Source: Okapia johnstoni
Taxonomy: Eukaryota > Chordata > Mammalia > Artiodactyla > Giraffidae
Length of the DNA stretch: 64,000 nt
NCBI GenBank assembly: GCA_024291935.2
Contig: CM044318.1
Coordinates: forward strand, 83,586,001-83,650,000
Direction of reading: 5' to 3'
In this document: positions 1 to 11,854 of the stretch, one piece after another
Numbering within the stretch: the stretch's first letter is position 1
Layout of the letters: each line of letters begins with the position of its first letter
Notes under the pieces: model-generated
What the model was told of the DNA's origin: nothing
The model's input: only the letters and a program-made list of their open reading frames with translations
Database searches by the model: none
Position numbers and translations under genes: made by a program

Positions 1-364
1 CTCTGTCATACCCTTCTCCGCCCACCTTCAATCTTGCCCAGCATCAGCTGGCTTCTTTAGGCTTCCTTTTCTCCTGTGGGAGGCAGGGAGAGTACTGCTG
101 ATCTGTGCCCCGCATGCCAGGCTGAGGGCAGAGAGCTGAGGGAGGCAGAGACCAGGGTCACCCTGTGCCTGGGCAGCACCCCACCACAGCCTGGGAGTCC
201 CAGCTCTTCCTTCTGATGAGCGCTCTGTGGGCACCAGCTCCTGGCCTCCCCGGAGCCTCACTGTCCTTGCTTGTGCACCATCAGCACGTGGGTTACAGGA
301 CCTGTTAGGACAGATCGGGCCTGGGTTTTGGTTTCAGGCCAAGTTACAAGTACTTATTTTTCAT

Positions 365-1275
365 ATATATGTATGTATATTATTGTGATAAAATGCATGT
401 AACATACAATTGACCACCTTAGTCATTTCTAAGTGCACAGTTCAGTGTCATCATGTCCATTCACATCATTGTGCAACCATTACCACCATCATCTCCAGAA
501 CTTTCTCATCTTGCAAAACTACTCAACATCCAATAAACAATAATTCCCCATGCTCCTCACCCCTGGAAACCACCAACCTGCTTTCTGTCTCTATGCATTT
601 GATTATTCTGTGCACGCCTGCTAAGTCACTTCAGTTGTGTTCAACTCTTTGTGACCCCGTGGACTGTAGCCCGACAGGCTCCTCTGTCCATGGGATTCTC
701 CAGGCAAGAATACTGCAGTGGGTTGCCATTTCCTCCTCCAGGGAATCTTCCCGACGAGGGATCAAATCCTCAACTCTTATTTTGATTATTCTAGGGACCT
801 CATATAAGTAGAATCACATATTGTTTGTCCTTTTGTGACTGGCTTATTCCACTTGGCATAGGTCTTCCAAGTTCACCCATATTGTGACATGTCAGAATCT
901 CGTTCCTTTTTAAGGCTGAATAATATTCCACTGTCTGTATAGACCGTGTGTTACTTGTCTGTTCATTCACTGATGCGTACTTGGTTGCTTCCATCTTTTG
1001 CTGTTGTAAATAATGTTTTTATGAACACAGGTTTACAAAAACCTGCTCTGTTTCCTGCTTTCACTTCCCAGAAGTGGGATTGTTGGATCATGTGATAAGT
1101 CTATTTTTAATTTTTTGAGGAAGCACCATATTGTTTTCCACAGCAGCTGCACTGTTTTCTATTCCCACCGCCAGTCAGGCGCCATTGTTCCAATTTCCCC
1201 ACATCCTCATCAACATTTATTTTCTGGTTTTCTTGTTGTTTGTTTTATAGTAACCATCCTGATGGGTGTGACTTC
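365..1275 (-). mobile_element. Old L1 3' end, interrupted by a SINE
   Basis: The stretch matches the reverse complement of an L1 3' end. Phrases typical of old L1 3' regions follow in order: TAAAATGCATGTAACATACA near 390, GTGTACAGTTCAGT-like text near 436, AATATTCCACTGT near 921 and GTAAATAATG near 1006. A SINE splits it at 610-780. Confidence 0.75.
610..780 (-). mobile_element. Bov-A/Bov-tA SINE inside the L1
   Basis: It contains the conserved Bov-A core (GCTAAGTCACTTCAGTTGTG, GACCCCGTGGACTGTAGCCC) in reverse orientation. It is flanked by an exact 12-bp target-site duplication, TTTGATTATTCT, at 598-609 and 781-792. Confidence 0.93.
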
Positions 1276-2170
1276 GGAATTTGATATCAGTTTGGCCTTG
1301 GAATTCTTCTCTGATAAGACACCTTGGGAGCTGAATTTAAGGGAACTTTTTACAGGATGGTCTCTGCACAGGATATAAGATGAAAAATACATATTCAATA
1401 CATTACCTGTGATCTTGCTTTCATTTGCCGATGTTTTGAAAATCCGCATTTTAATATCAGTAATTGAGTCATATGGTCAGTAACAGAAGTTTGGGGTTAC
1501 TGGAATGCTTTCTTCTGGTTTTGTTTGTTAATTTGTTTGATTTGTTTTTCTTCCCTGAAGCTCAATCAAGGCAAAGCAAAGTTTTCCTCCTGGGAATCCC
1601 AAGGATTCCCGGGCAGAGTTTCCATCCCTGATGTGCAATCAGCACATCTCAGTGCCTAAAATCATTTGCTGAAGTTCCAGCAGCTCCCAGGCTGTGTTGC
1701 TGAGCCCCTTGAGGGTGGGAGTTAGGGAGGGTTAGGGAGTTAGGGTCTGTTAGGGGCAGGTTGCGTACGTGGGCTCTTCCAGGTTTGCAGCCGTGAGCAC
1801 CAGCCCCTTCCTCAAAGGCACAGCTCCATCTTTTCGCAGACACAGCTGTCTCGCTGATCCTCCCTGCTGTGGGTCTAAGCATGAATCCGTGTAGGCTCAG
1901 ACAAGCCCACTGAGGTGCCTGCATATGTGTCTTCTGAAATACACAGAAATGAAAGCCTAGACCCACTCACCATCCCCAGCTGATGACAGGCCTGACTGAG
2001 GTCACTGGGGGTGGTGCTCCTGGAGCACTTCGCGCTGCTTCTAAATGTTCTGTGCCAGCAGCAGGCGGTGAATCCGTGTAGGAGACACACAGGAGCAGAT
2101 TTCACATATAGCACCACCGTTTTGGGAGCAGGCCGCGTGCTCAGTTTGAACCACTCAACATGTGACTTTG

Positions 2171-2380
2171 TTGGGCTTCCCAGGTGGCTCAGTGGTGAAG
2201 AATCCGCCTGCCAATGCATAAGACACAGGTTCAATCCCTGGGTGGGGAAGATCCCCTGAAGAAGGAGATGGCTACTCACTCCATTAGTCTTGCCTGGGAA
2301 ATGCTTTGGACCGAGGAGCATGGCAGGCTAGTCTACGAGGTCGCACAGGTTCAGACATGACTGAGCACGCACACCAAGTC
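2171..2380 (+). mobile_element. Bov-tA SINE
   Basis: The tRNA-like head GGGCTTCCCAGGTGGCTCAG with box B GGTTCAATCC is followed by the Bov-A body. A 13-bp target-site duplication (ACATGTGACTTTG at 2158-2170; one mismatch at 2381-2393) marks the ends. Confidence 0.93.
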
Positions 2381-3946
2381 ACATGTGGCTTTGGGGACGT
2401 CCTCCTCCCCCTGTGGACTCTGGGAAACTCTTTAGATGCTCCGATTTCTGGGATCCACTCTAGACCAGATCAGGACTATGGGTTCAGGAATCTGCCTGAG
2501 AGATTTTGATACTCAGCCTGCTGGAATCCAAAGATCATTCCAGGCCTCAGTCCATGGCTTCCGTTTGTGTGCTAAGCACCTCGTATGTTGGAGTGTTTGC
2601 ACAGAGCATCTTTTTATTCATAGCTTCAGTTCAGCCCCAAGCGGACACAGAACAAGGGCCCCATCCCACCCTTCTTGTAGAAAGGTATAACTGACCAATG
2701 TCAGGGACCAGTTGAAAGGATCAGTTTCATCTGCCAAATCGCCCTTCATTCAGTCCCAAGACCTGAACCAGAAGGTCTTCATGTTAGTCCAGCAAGTAGC
2801 TTCTTTGATGTCAAGCATCTGGCCAATTACGAGTTTTGTCAAACCAACAAAAAAAATGTACAGGAATGACTAGACTTCATTTTGCCCATTTGAGAAAGGT
2901 CCATTCTACAACAGAATGCTTTCAGTGTCTAGCGTGGCAGGGCTGTCACCTTGAGACCGTACCCGCATCCTTGCCTTCATTCCAGGGTAGACAGGACACG
3001 TTCCCCGACCCACCGCACGTTGTCCCCAGCCTGCCGTTGCCGACCCCCAGGAATCAGAAAGATTTCTGTGAGCATCTTCTCCTGCTGAACCTGAACAAAC
3101 TGCAGCTAGCCCCTGGAGGCTGCCATCTGCGAGAGTAATATGCATGGAAAAGTAAAAGGTCCCATCTAGTTTGAAATCTTAGCTGTACACTGTCCTTCTG
3201 GTGATAACGGCTGGAAAGGGATGCCTGGAGTTTACCTTGGGTGTAGACCCAGCTGTCAGCTGAACACACTTTCTGCCAGTGTAGCCCGAGAGGAGGCTGA
3301 GGGGTGTCAACCTGGGGCGGGGGGCCGGGGGGGGGTGGCTCACTTATTCCGTCCTCTCCCGGAGCACCGCAAGAGGCTCCAGCTGCTCGCTATAAATGGC
3401 AACCAAATACATTTTGTGCGTTGATTCATCCTGATAAGATTTCTTGAATTTGTTCACATGAAATTCAATTGTGGACTTATTATCCTTCTTACTAATAAAT
3501 CTGCTCATCTACATTGGTGTTCTGTCATATTAAGAAAATCTGTTTTTAATCAGTATTTTGATTTAATTATAAATTATTAAGAGGAAGCCTCTTAGATTGA
3601 TTGCACTGGAGAGCATGTACCTCCTAGTTGGAGCCTCAGGGGATGCAGAAGCTGGGGGAAGAAAGGAGCCTTCCTGACATCCACCCCCAACGCAGGGACT
3701 CTGGAGGGTCCCTGGGGCCGGGTTATAAAAATGTCTCTACGACACATTTAAAGGTCAGCTACATCTCTATGATCCGATGTGAAGCGTTGGCCTGGATATT
3801 TGTGACAGCAGTGTTGGCAGAGAGGTGATTATTTTTAGTTTTAAGGAAGAATAAATTTGGTTTTCCTTTCCAAATAATACCCTTCAGGTCTATAGATCAC
3901 ATATAATTCGGTTTTTACATTTTGGAATAGAGTTCTCAATTGCCTG

Positions 3947-4209
3947 TAGAGGCAGTATTCTTAGCAAAAGAATCTTTGCACTGTGACATGGCCCTTTGCA
4001 AGTAGATCAAGTTATAGCTGTGTGTGCGTGCTAAGTCACTTCAGTTGTGTCCGATTCTTTGTGACCCCGTGGACTGTAGCCCACCAGGCTCCTCTGTCCG
4101 TGGGGATTCTCCAGGCAAGAATACTGGCGTGGGTTATAGAGGCAATATTCTTAGTGGAGGAATCTTGGCACTGTGACATGGCCCTTTGCGAGCAGATCAA
4201 GTTACAGCT
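3947..4209 (+). repeat. 73-bp direct repeat flanking a SINE fragment
   Basis: The segments 3947-4019 and 4137-4209 align without gaps over 73 bp with about nine mismatches (roughly 88% identity). Both include CACTGTGACATGGCCCTTTG. The 117-bp spacer holds a Bov-A fragment. The repeats are far longer than a normal SINE target-site duplication. The second copy ends 336 bp before the DOCK1 exon at 4546. Confidence 0.9.
4024..4134 (-). mobile_element. Truncated Bov-A SINE between the two 73-bp repeats
   Basis: Only the Bov-A part is present (GCTAAGTCACTTCAGTTGTG through ATACTGGCGTGGGTT). The tRNA-like head is missing. Confidence 0.88.
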
Positions 4210-4545
4210 AAACAAATCCAAAATGCAGCTCTTTCAAATTCAAGTGGAAAGCACAGACCCTCTTTTCTGGGGTTGGTGGTCAAATGCAAGTCAGGTGAAG
4301 GAACAGCACAGCCGTGCACTGCACCCCGCCCTAGATGTGTCCGATTTAAGACACAGATGCTTTTCATCTACACATTTTGGTTTGGGAGAGCAGCATGCCT
4401 GGCTGATGAATTTAATCAGCCAGTTTGATTGGAAAGCCAAAACAGACGCATTTTGCACATGGCTTGCCACTTTCTGCCGGGTGTACATTGCTCTGTCGAG
4501 ACCATCAAGCAGGAGATAAGGAATGTCAATCGGTATGTTTTTCAG

Positions 4546-4683
4546 ATTCCGTTTTTGGCCGAAGGGATCAGGATTCATGGAGACAAAGTCACAGAAGCAC
4601 TGAGGCCATTTCATGAGAGAATGGAGGCCTGTTTCAGACAGTTAAAGGAGAAAGTGGAGAAGCAATACGGTGTCCGGACCATG
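4546..4683 (+). CDS. DOCK1: DOCK1 exon: end of the DHR-2 (DOCKER) Rac-GEF domain
   Basis: This phase-0 exon of 46 codons begins [12 protein letters not shown] and ends KQYGVRTM. In human numbering it falls near residues 1570-1615, the last helical part of the DHR-2 domain that binds Rac and drives nucleotide exchange. The acceptor is TTTTTCAG at 4538-4545 and the donor is ATG/GTGAGT at 4683/4684. The reading is free of stops and contains the conserved [19 protein letters not shown] stretch. Against human as I recall it, a Lys in CFKQ is Arg here and the Ile of VRIM is Thr. Both look like normal species differences. The upstream pyrimidine tract is very short, so splicing probably also relies on exonic signals (inference). 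The previous exon must lie before the window. Confidence 0.96.
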
Positions 4684-5499
4684 GTGAGTGGCTGGCATGG
4701 CAGGGGTCGGGGGGCACGTCTCTCCATCATGCCGTCTGACCATGACAGGCCCACAGGGCAGAGTACCTGAGTCCTGCCCATGGTGCCCGCTTAGAAAGTG
4801 GGGCAAGGAACTTCTGCCCCTTCCTCAGGTCCTCTGCCAGCAAATCTAGTCACCTCCTTTCAGTAACTGGAAATGTCTGGGTGAGCAAGCTTGAGTAAAT
4901 GTGCTTGATCACCAAATACCCTGCCCACAGCTGTGCACACAATCTCCCCTTAGAGTCATGGAGCAACAGAAAAATCTCATCGACCCACGGGACTCAGGCT
5001 GGTTCATGGAAACCCTACTTCCAATCACACAGCACAAGCCGAGGGTTAAACCACACACAGGATAACGGCACGCATGATGCCCCAGAGCTGAGAGGGAGCC
5101 TGTGCCCAGGCCAAGGTCAGAGTCGTTGAGGGGAGGAGCAGTTCGCTGAGGTCTGGAACTGTTACCTACTGGAGGAAGTGGCCATTGATCTAGTCCACGG
5201 GTAAGTTGCAGGAGGTGGGCAGGACGCTGCCTGGAGAGGGGACTCCCTCAGCAAAGGCTGGTGGCAGAAATCTGAATGGCAAGCTAGGGGCTGATGCAGA
5301 CATAGCAATGCCTTGGGCAGAAGACAGTTCGTAGGGCAGACTTGGAAAGATACCCGGCCTCACAGAGCCTGGACTGCTGGGAGACTCTGTTCTGGGGTGA
5401 AGGGCAGACCTGGGCTTTTACTAAGAGTTTGTGTAAGGTTTCTAAGCCAGGGCTGACATCAAGAGCATCATAAAAGAGTGGCTGGTAATTTTTTTATGT

Positions 5500-5900
5500 A
5501 TTGTATGCATCTTTTTGGGGTTTGGGTTTTTTGGGTTTTTTTTCCAATTTTGGAGAATGGCTGATTAACAATGTTGTGATAGTTTCAAGTGTCTGGCTCT
5601 TTGCGACCCCATGGACTGTAGTCCTCCAGGCTCCTCTGTCCATGGAATTTTCCAGGTGAGAATACTAGAGCAGGTTGCCATTTCCTCCTCCAGGGGATCT
5701 TCCCAACCCAGGGATCGAACCCTCGCCTCTTACATCTCCTGCATTGGCAGGTTCTTTACCAGCTGAGCCACCAGGGAAGCTCAGTTTCAGGTGCACAGCA
5801 GACATACACATACACGTATCCATTCTGCCCCAAACTCCCCTCCCATCCAGGCTGCCTCATAACATTGAGCAGAGTTTCCATTCTTATTGATGCAGAGTAC
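5500..5900 (-). mobile_element. L1 3' fragment with nested SINE
   Basis: TGATTAACAATGTTGTGATAG followed, after the SINE, by CAGGTGCACAGCAGACATAC and CATTGAGCAGAGTTTCC matches the reverse of the ruminant L1 3' end. Confidence 0.7.
5592..5782 (-). mobile_element. Bov-tA SINE
   Basis: Complete Bov-A body plus reversed tRNA-like head ending GAGCCACCAGGGAAGC. The target-site duplication AGTTTCAAGTG / AGTTTCAGGTG lies at 5581-5591 and 5783-5793. Confidence 0.93.
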
Positions 5901-6204
5901 CTGACAGTTTAAGGCCTGTGGTGGGCTTGAGACAGTCTTTGTGAGCTGGGTCTTAGCATCTCTGCGGGCAGGGCCAGGCACCACCCCTCAGGGTGCTCCC
6001 ATGGTATGCGGTTCAGAGCATCACTACCATCCCTACTCAGGGTCTCTGGGAATCTTGGTGCATCCTAGCCATGACTGTGGGCTCAGGAGATGTCTGCCCT
6101 AGCAGACGGTCCCCTTTCTCCACTGCTCAGAGGTGAGCATCAGTGTGGCAAAAAAGAGACAGTGAAACCTCTGTTGAACTGACTTCTTGTTTTCCACACA
6201 TCTG

Positions 6205-6310
6205 TCTCACTTAGCAAATGCTAATTTAGTGCTTACTGTGAGCCTGGGACCTTTCTGAGTTTTTTGTTTTGCAAGTAGGTCCTGCAGCCTGAGGAAGGAA
6301 GCACTACAGA
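6205..6310 (-). mobile_element. Possible MIR
   Basis: The text AATTTAGTGCTTACTGTGAG with CTGGGACC spacing resembles the reversed MIR core (TTTATTGAGCACTTACTATG type). It is old and short. Confidence 0.35.
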
Positions 6311-8260
6311 CATTTCAAGGTGAGGGAACCCACCTCTTTCAGAGGCGGAGGAACCTGAGAAGGTCCCCTAGCCTGAGGCCTCATGCTCATCAGTGGCAAA
6401 GCTCTTCTTCTCTTGCCCTTGTTGTTGGAGACAAGTTGGGAGCAAGACTCCTCCCCAGATGGGTTGACTTGGCTATGATTACACCCTGCGCTCCCCCACC
6501 ACCACCCCAAGCCCTGCTGGCCATGCCCGGGCCCCAGTGTCTCCAAGCCCGGGACCTAGTGCTCACCAGATGAGGTGTCTGTGGCCAGAGCAGAGCATGA
6601 GCAGAGCATGAGCCGAGAGTAACTCAGCTGCCAGGCTGTGGTCTGAAGACCCAGCCAGCAGGAATCTGGGACTCAGCCCCGCAGGAGCTGCTCCAGATGA
6701 ACAGGCTTAGGAATCCGGGTGCTCTCCTGCCCAGCCGCCCCAGAGGACCCTTGATGCAAGTCAGAGTCCTCGAGCTGCGCTTGATCGCTTTGGAGCTTGC
6801 AACTCATTACAATCAGCATCGAGTGGCTGGAAGAGTCTCAGAGTGCATCACGGTGCACCTCTTTCAAAGTTTGACGCCACTTTTAATTCTTTCTAAGAAA
6901 TAAACACTTGTGCAAGCTCCATGTTCTCTTTCTAAGTGAAACGCTTCCTCTTTGATCAATCATTTCATGTATATTTCAAAATGACAGAAATCTGTCTGGC
7001 TCATCAGAACATCCTTCATATCCCTGTCTTCTGCTGTGATTCATTATTTCGGTTCAGGCTTGCTCTTGAGCACCAGGGCGGGGGGTGGAGGGGTAGGCAA
7101 GAAGACGGGGCTGTCATGTGGGCCACGGTCTGCCATCCATAGCTGGCGATAAGCCATTTGCACCACACCCTGAGACGGCATCTTCTCCACCCGTGTCCTA
7201 CCACTTCGTAGGGGCAGCCAGAGCATCTTGGGAATGCCGTCAGAACAGAATTAAGGAAGGCTGCATTTCCCACCCATGGTGCCTCGTCCCCTGGAGCTGC
7301 CTTCCTTAGTCCCCCCTTCATCCTGGGACCCCCAAAGGCAGGTTCTGCAGCCAGCCTCCCTTGAGCAGACAAGAGGCCTGATACCCTGTCATTCTCTGAA
7401 AAATGTGGTGATAAAATGCAGTCTGGAATGAGGCTTTCCCTTCTTATCTACTTTGAGAACTTTCAAGCATCTCAGAATACTTTAAAAAGCAATATACTAT
7501 CATCCGGTTTAAAAAAAAAAGATGGATTTAAAAATAAAAACCCCATAGAAAGGACATAAACCATTTTGTCAATTTTTCTGAGCCAGCCTAAGCCGTAGAA
7601 AGGGAAGACTTGGACGCCCTCTGACTCCTAATCTGTGAGCGGCTCCATCAGACCCCCGTCCGGCCCACTCAGCTTTGGCTCCATCCTGCCAGCCCTTGGC
7701 TCTGAGGAGCTGCTTCTTCCCAAAGGAAAGCATAGGAACCCCAGCTCCTCCTGCTACTTGGGGAGGGAGGCGTGCAGAGCCCGGCGTCCCCAGAGTGGAG
7801 GCCACGAGCCTCAGTCATGTTCAGCAACAGCCCCGTGCCTTCGCTGTCCCTTGGCCATACAGGCATCTGTCCACAGGCTCCTGAAAGAGTTCCGAGTTTG
7901 TCCTCCAGCCCTTCCTTCTCTGGTTCGTTCAAGTCTGATGAGAACAGGGAACCTGCCGTGGTCCTGCCCCGTCTCCACGGTCATCCTCTATCACTTTCTG
8001 CATCACCTGGTTCCAGCCCTGAGCTCAGATCCACCCGTCCATCTGCCTCTGGGCCCCTCCACCCCCTGTGCCCAGAGGAGCCCACGCTGTCCTCCCCCTC
8101 TGGCTCCCCGGGCTGGTCCTGCTCCACCACCATCAGCAGACAAGAAACCCAGGAGCCGCTGTTCATCCTTCTCGAGTCCTCGCTGTGGTGTCCACAGACG
8201 GTGCTGTGGCTCACCCGTCACCCCTGCCTCCAGGACTTTTCCCCTCTAGTCCTCCCTCTA

Positions 8261-8481
8261 GGCTTCCCAGGGGGCTCAGCAGGAAAGAGTCTGCCTGCCA
8301 GTGTGGGAGATGGAGGAGACACGGGTTGGATCCCTGGGTTGGGAAGATCCCCTGGAGGAGGAAATGACAATCTACTCCAGTCATCTTGCCTGGGAAATTC
8401 CATGGACAGAGGAGCCTGGCAGGCTATATAATCCATGGGGTCAAAAAGAGCCGGACACATCTGAATGACTAAGCAACAACA
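8261..8481 (+). mobile_element. Bov-tA SINE
   Basis: Head GGCTTCCCAGGGGGCTCAGC, box B-like GGTTGGATCCC, then GGGAAGATCCCCTGGAGGAG and the Bov-A end GTCAAAAAGAGCCGGACAC. Confidence 0.92.
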
Positions 8482-9921
8482 AGAGGGTTCCCTCCACCAT
8501 TGCCAGGGAGACTTGTTCCAGTGGTTTTCTTACTGGGTTCCGTGGAACCCTGGGGTTCCTCAGAGGCCGCTAAGTGGGGTGTTCATTGGGAGGGTAAGCT
8601 GATAGCCCCCCCTCCAGAGAGAAGTTCCCCTTGCCCTCTTCTATATGCTGGACTTCAACAGGATATTCCAACCAGAGAAGAGTGGCTCATAAGGCTTGGA
8701 GGGCAGTCAAGGTGCCAGGCTCTGGGAGGTGACCCTGAGGCTGCATGTCCTAGAGCACCCCATCTCTCCCCCTCCCACCTGGCCCCACCCCTCCCCCCTA
8801 ACCCACCCCAGACCCCCCTCCTAGGGGCCAGCCTGTCATCCCGGTGGGTTTCCAGTCCACAGCTGGCATTTTTGCAGCATTTGGAAAGGGACATTTCTAG
8901 AAAACTGTGAAACAGGCCTGTGTCTCACCATACCCCCATGAAACCCCATCACCATGGTTAAACTCAGTGAAACCGGTCATTCCCAGGATGCTATGGGCAG
9001 TTCGCACCCGTGGTGGGTGTAGGTGGGGCCTTCCAGATCAGCCTGGAGATGAGGATGGTGAACGCATGCATCCTGGGATAAGCGGGCATGCTCCCGTGAG
9101 GGGCTGGAGCACCTCTGTGCTTTGTGTCTGTAACGCGAGCAGGGCACTGGAGGCTGCAATTTGTGCAGGCGCCCTGCCTGTCACCTGTGTCATTGCAGGG
9201 CATCCTCACCAGCCTCTCAAGGTGACCTGACTATCCCCTCTATGCTCAGGAGAAAGCTAGGTGCCCAAGCGGTTCCTTGTTTTATGTGAGGTCACGCAAT
9301 CCATGCCGGGACCAACATACCCACCTGGTGGTCTCCCCGCCTCCCACTCAGTGCCTGTCCTGCAGCAGGGACACAGATGTCCCCTCTCTGACAATGTCCT
9401 AGCACTGGAGCTACCCAGTAAGGACTGGGAGGTTCTGCTAGCTTCAGATGAAAAAGCAAAAGTCCTGGCTGCTCGATTTCCAGAGGCTCTGCTTGGTCAA
9501 GAAGGGCTTGCGAGGTGAATGGCCCAGGAGGAGGGCCCAGGGCCACTCCCAGCGGGTGCCCTGCTGACACAAGACCACCAGTGGCTTCTGGCCCTCCCCG
9601 GCCAGAGCCCCCTCCTGCCATCCCCCTTCCTCCATCCTTCCCAGTCTTCCCATCCATGCTCGTGCATCCAGACCAAGACTCAAGGCTGCCTCTCGGGGCA
9701 CATCGCCAGCACTATGTGGTTGGGGGCAGGACGTTCGCAGCTGCCTGGGCCTTCCCAAGAGCTGGATGAGGGCAGCCTGTGGCCATCTGCACCTCCTAGT
9801 CCACGGCCGGCTCCCACCCGTGTGCCGCTCCCTTGACCCTGGCTGCCGTGAAGATCATTTCATCAGAGAAGTGGATACATTGTACAACTAAGCTGCAAAG
9901 ACACATTGTACAACAGGAGGG

Positions 9922-9995
9922 ATATAGCCAGTATTTTATAATCACTAGGAATGGGATATAACCTTAAAGGCTGAGAATAAGATACTGTAGACTTT
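9922..9995 (+). mobile_element. L1 3' fragment
   Basis: The phrases GGGATATAGCCAGTATTTTA and GGGATATAACCTTAAAG resemble the end of ruminant L1 3' UTRs in sense orientation. Confidence 0.5.
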
Positions 9996-10164
9996 GAGTT
10001 TCTAGAAACATTTTTACAATTTAGGCTAATGTGCAAGTCAACCATTTCCTTTTAAGTTGCCTTGTAAAAGCCAGTTCATGGCAAAGGCTGTCTCCCTGGA
10101 GTTGGGCAATGGCATCGTCATCAGTGCTAAAGTTAAGGCTGACCGGACCCTCGGTACCAGCAGA

Positions 10165-10366
10165 TTGCAGCTGCATATTGAGCCACTGGTCAGCAAACTG
10201 TGGCCTGACATCTATTTTGTAAATAAAGTTTTATTGGAACACAGCCATGCTCACTTATTTCTGTATTGTGTATAGCTGTTTTCATGCTTGGGACAGAGAC
10301 CTTATGGCCCGCAGCCTAAAGTATTTGTCATTTTCCCCTTTGCAGAAAACGTTTACCAGCTCCTGC
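10165..10366. mobile_element. Old hAT-type (MER1 group) DNA transposon
   Basis: GTCAGCAAACTGTGGCCTGA, AATAAAGTTTTATTGGAACA and GGCCCGCAGCCTAAAGTATT are hallmarks of a common nonautonomous mammalian hAT element. The family name is not certain. A second copy of the same family lies at 49862-50056 in the opposite orientation. Confidence 0.55.
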
Positions 10367-10399
10367 TTTAAAGTGTTCTTTTGCGATTTTGAACCTTTT

Positions 10400-10665
10400 A
10401 CTATTTTTTACAAGCTTATTTCATTGAAGTATGGTTGATTTACAGTGTCTGTTGAATGCTGCTGGACAGCACAGGGATTCAGTTATACATATATATTTTT
10501 CATATTCTTTTCCATTAGGATTTATCACAGGGTATTGAATACAGTTCTTTGTACTTCACAGTTTATCCATTTTGTATGTAATAGTCTGCATCTGCTAATC
10601 CCAAACTCCCAATCCCATCCCTCCTGAACCCCTGTCCCCCTTGGCAACCACAAGTCTGTTGAGCC
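10400..10665 (-). mobile_element. L1 3' fragment
   Basis: Reversed ruminant L1 3' UTR: TTGAAGTATGGTTGATTTAC, CAGTTATACATATATATTTT and the TATTGAATACAGTTC phrase. Confidence 0.75.
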
Positions 10666-11708
10666 TTTTACTATTGAAGAGATAAGGTACAGGTCAAATA
10701 GTATTTCAGGGGCAAAACATAGTTAAGAAACAGGCGCTCTTATCAGTGGTGTTATATAATCTGTAATTAACCCTGGTCCCAAGCAGTTCTTCTATTGGAG
10801 ATGGGCTGAATGAATGCCAGCTTTGGTAGCATGGGCTTGGGGTTGAGGGAGGTTGAGCGACACAGGGAGGGAATGCCCTACAGAAATTTGATTTCCACAT
10901 CCTGAGGGTTAAAAAAAAAAAAAGTTTCTGCACCAGCTGCTGTCCCAGCTGTGCCAACATCTGGCTTGAGGGGCAGGTACACAAGCATCTTGTAGCTAAT
11001 TAGGTGTTGACATGTGCTGTATTTCAGTGACACTTATGTTGTTAATATACAGTCATATGACAAACAGAGGGTGGAAAACTCTATCCAGAGACTGTTTTTC
11101 TCTAGAATGCATCACTGGTCCACTTCCTGGTGAGAAGGAGGAGCTTTAGCAACTCCAGCCGTGTATCCAGCTCCTGTTGTACCAGTCACTGGCAGGGAAG
11201 GAAACCCGCCTTTAATTAAGCAGCAGGAGCGTCTCATTTTAGTCTAGAGAAGTTCAGTCCCTGTGCCTCCATTTATTTCGGTGATCTGCTTGGTTTGTCA
11301 GCATGCAGGGATATACACAGTTAATCTAAATATCTTGCAAAGTCCTTAGTCACATTCTAGATGTTTTCTGTAAATTACAGTTCCTGGTCGATCAGTGCAT
11401 TGCACTGACGTTGGAGCAGGGTGAGGCATTGTGGTCTTGGTAAAGAAAACTGCAGTTTAAATTACCAAAAAAAAAGTTCTTTCTGGTGTTTTTCACAGTG
11501 TCAAATCATATTTCAAAAAATCTCCAGATAACCACCTTCAGTTCTGGACAAGAACATGAACTGTTCATGAAAGTGTGGATAGCTTTGGTATAGACTCCAG
11601 GCTGCTAGGACCACTCAGTCCAAGGTGTCTGACCATGCCAGCCTGGACATCGTTTGGCGTGGACATCCAGCAAGTCTCTCTCTTTCTCCCCCCTCCGCCC
11701 CAACCCAG

Positions 11709-11854
11709 CCCTCAAGTCTGGATGACAGAAGAGGCAGCCGTCCCCGGTCCATGGTCCGATCCTTCACCATGCCGTCCTCGTCCCGGCCTCTGTCCGTGGC
11801 TTCTGTCTCCTCCCTCTCATCCGACAGCACCCCTTCGAGGCCCGGCTCCGATGG
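11709..11854 (+). CDS. DOCK1: DOCK1 exon: Ser-rich linker after DHR-2
   Basis: The exon holds 48 codons plus two bases of a split Gly codon. It reads PSSLDDRRGSRPRSM followed by a segment with about 20 serines, and ends TPSRPGSD. The acceptor is CAACCCAG after a long C/T tract (11677-11708), and the donor is GG/GTGAGT at 11854/11855. The segment is low in hydrophobic residues and should be an unstructured linker between the GEF domain and the C-terminal ligand region. The basic RRGSRPRS run and the dense Ser content make phosphorylation plausible, though no specific site can be proved from sequence. It joins in frame to the ATG codon that ends the previous exon and to G/TTC at 15792. Confidence 0.96.

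Larger units (their letters stand above)
1..4545 (+). other. DOCK1: DOCK1 intron (3' part)
   Basis: Noncoding. It contains a minus-strand L1 end interrupted by a SINE (365-1275), a Bov-tA (2171-2380) and a duplicated segment around a SINE fragment (3947-4209). I see nothing recognisable in 1-360, 1280-2155 or 2395-3945 except short A/T runs and a G-rich tract at 3316-3337. Confidence 0.8.
4684..11708 (+). other. DOCK1: DOCK1 intron
   Basis: The intron is 7.0 kb. Besides the repeats listed separately, 4700-5470, 5900-8260 and 8485-9900 are non-repetitive or too old to name, with GC-rich, stop-poor stretches near 7640-8250 and 9300-9830. The latter lack conserved protein features. 10670-11700 shows only A runs. 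Confidence 0.75.

Noticed and set aside
7635..8431. Overlapping open frames of 204 and 219 codons in a DOCK1 intron
   Set aside because: The stretch is GC-rich, open in several frames at once, low in recognisable motifs, and the longer frame runs into a Bov-tA SINE. It looks like composition, not coding.
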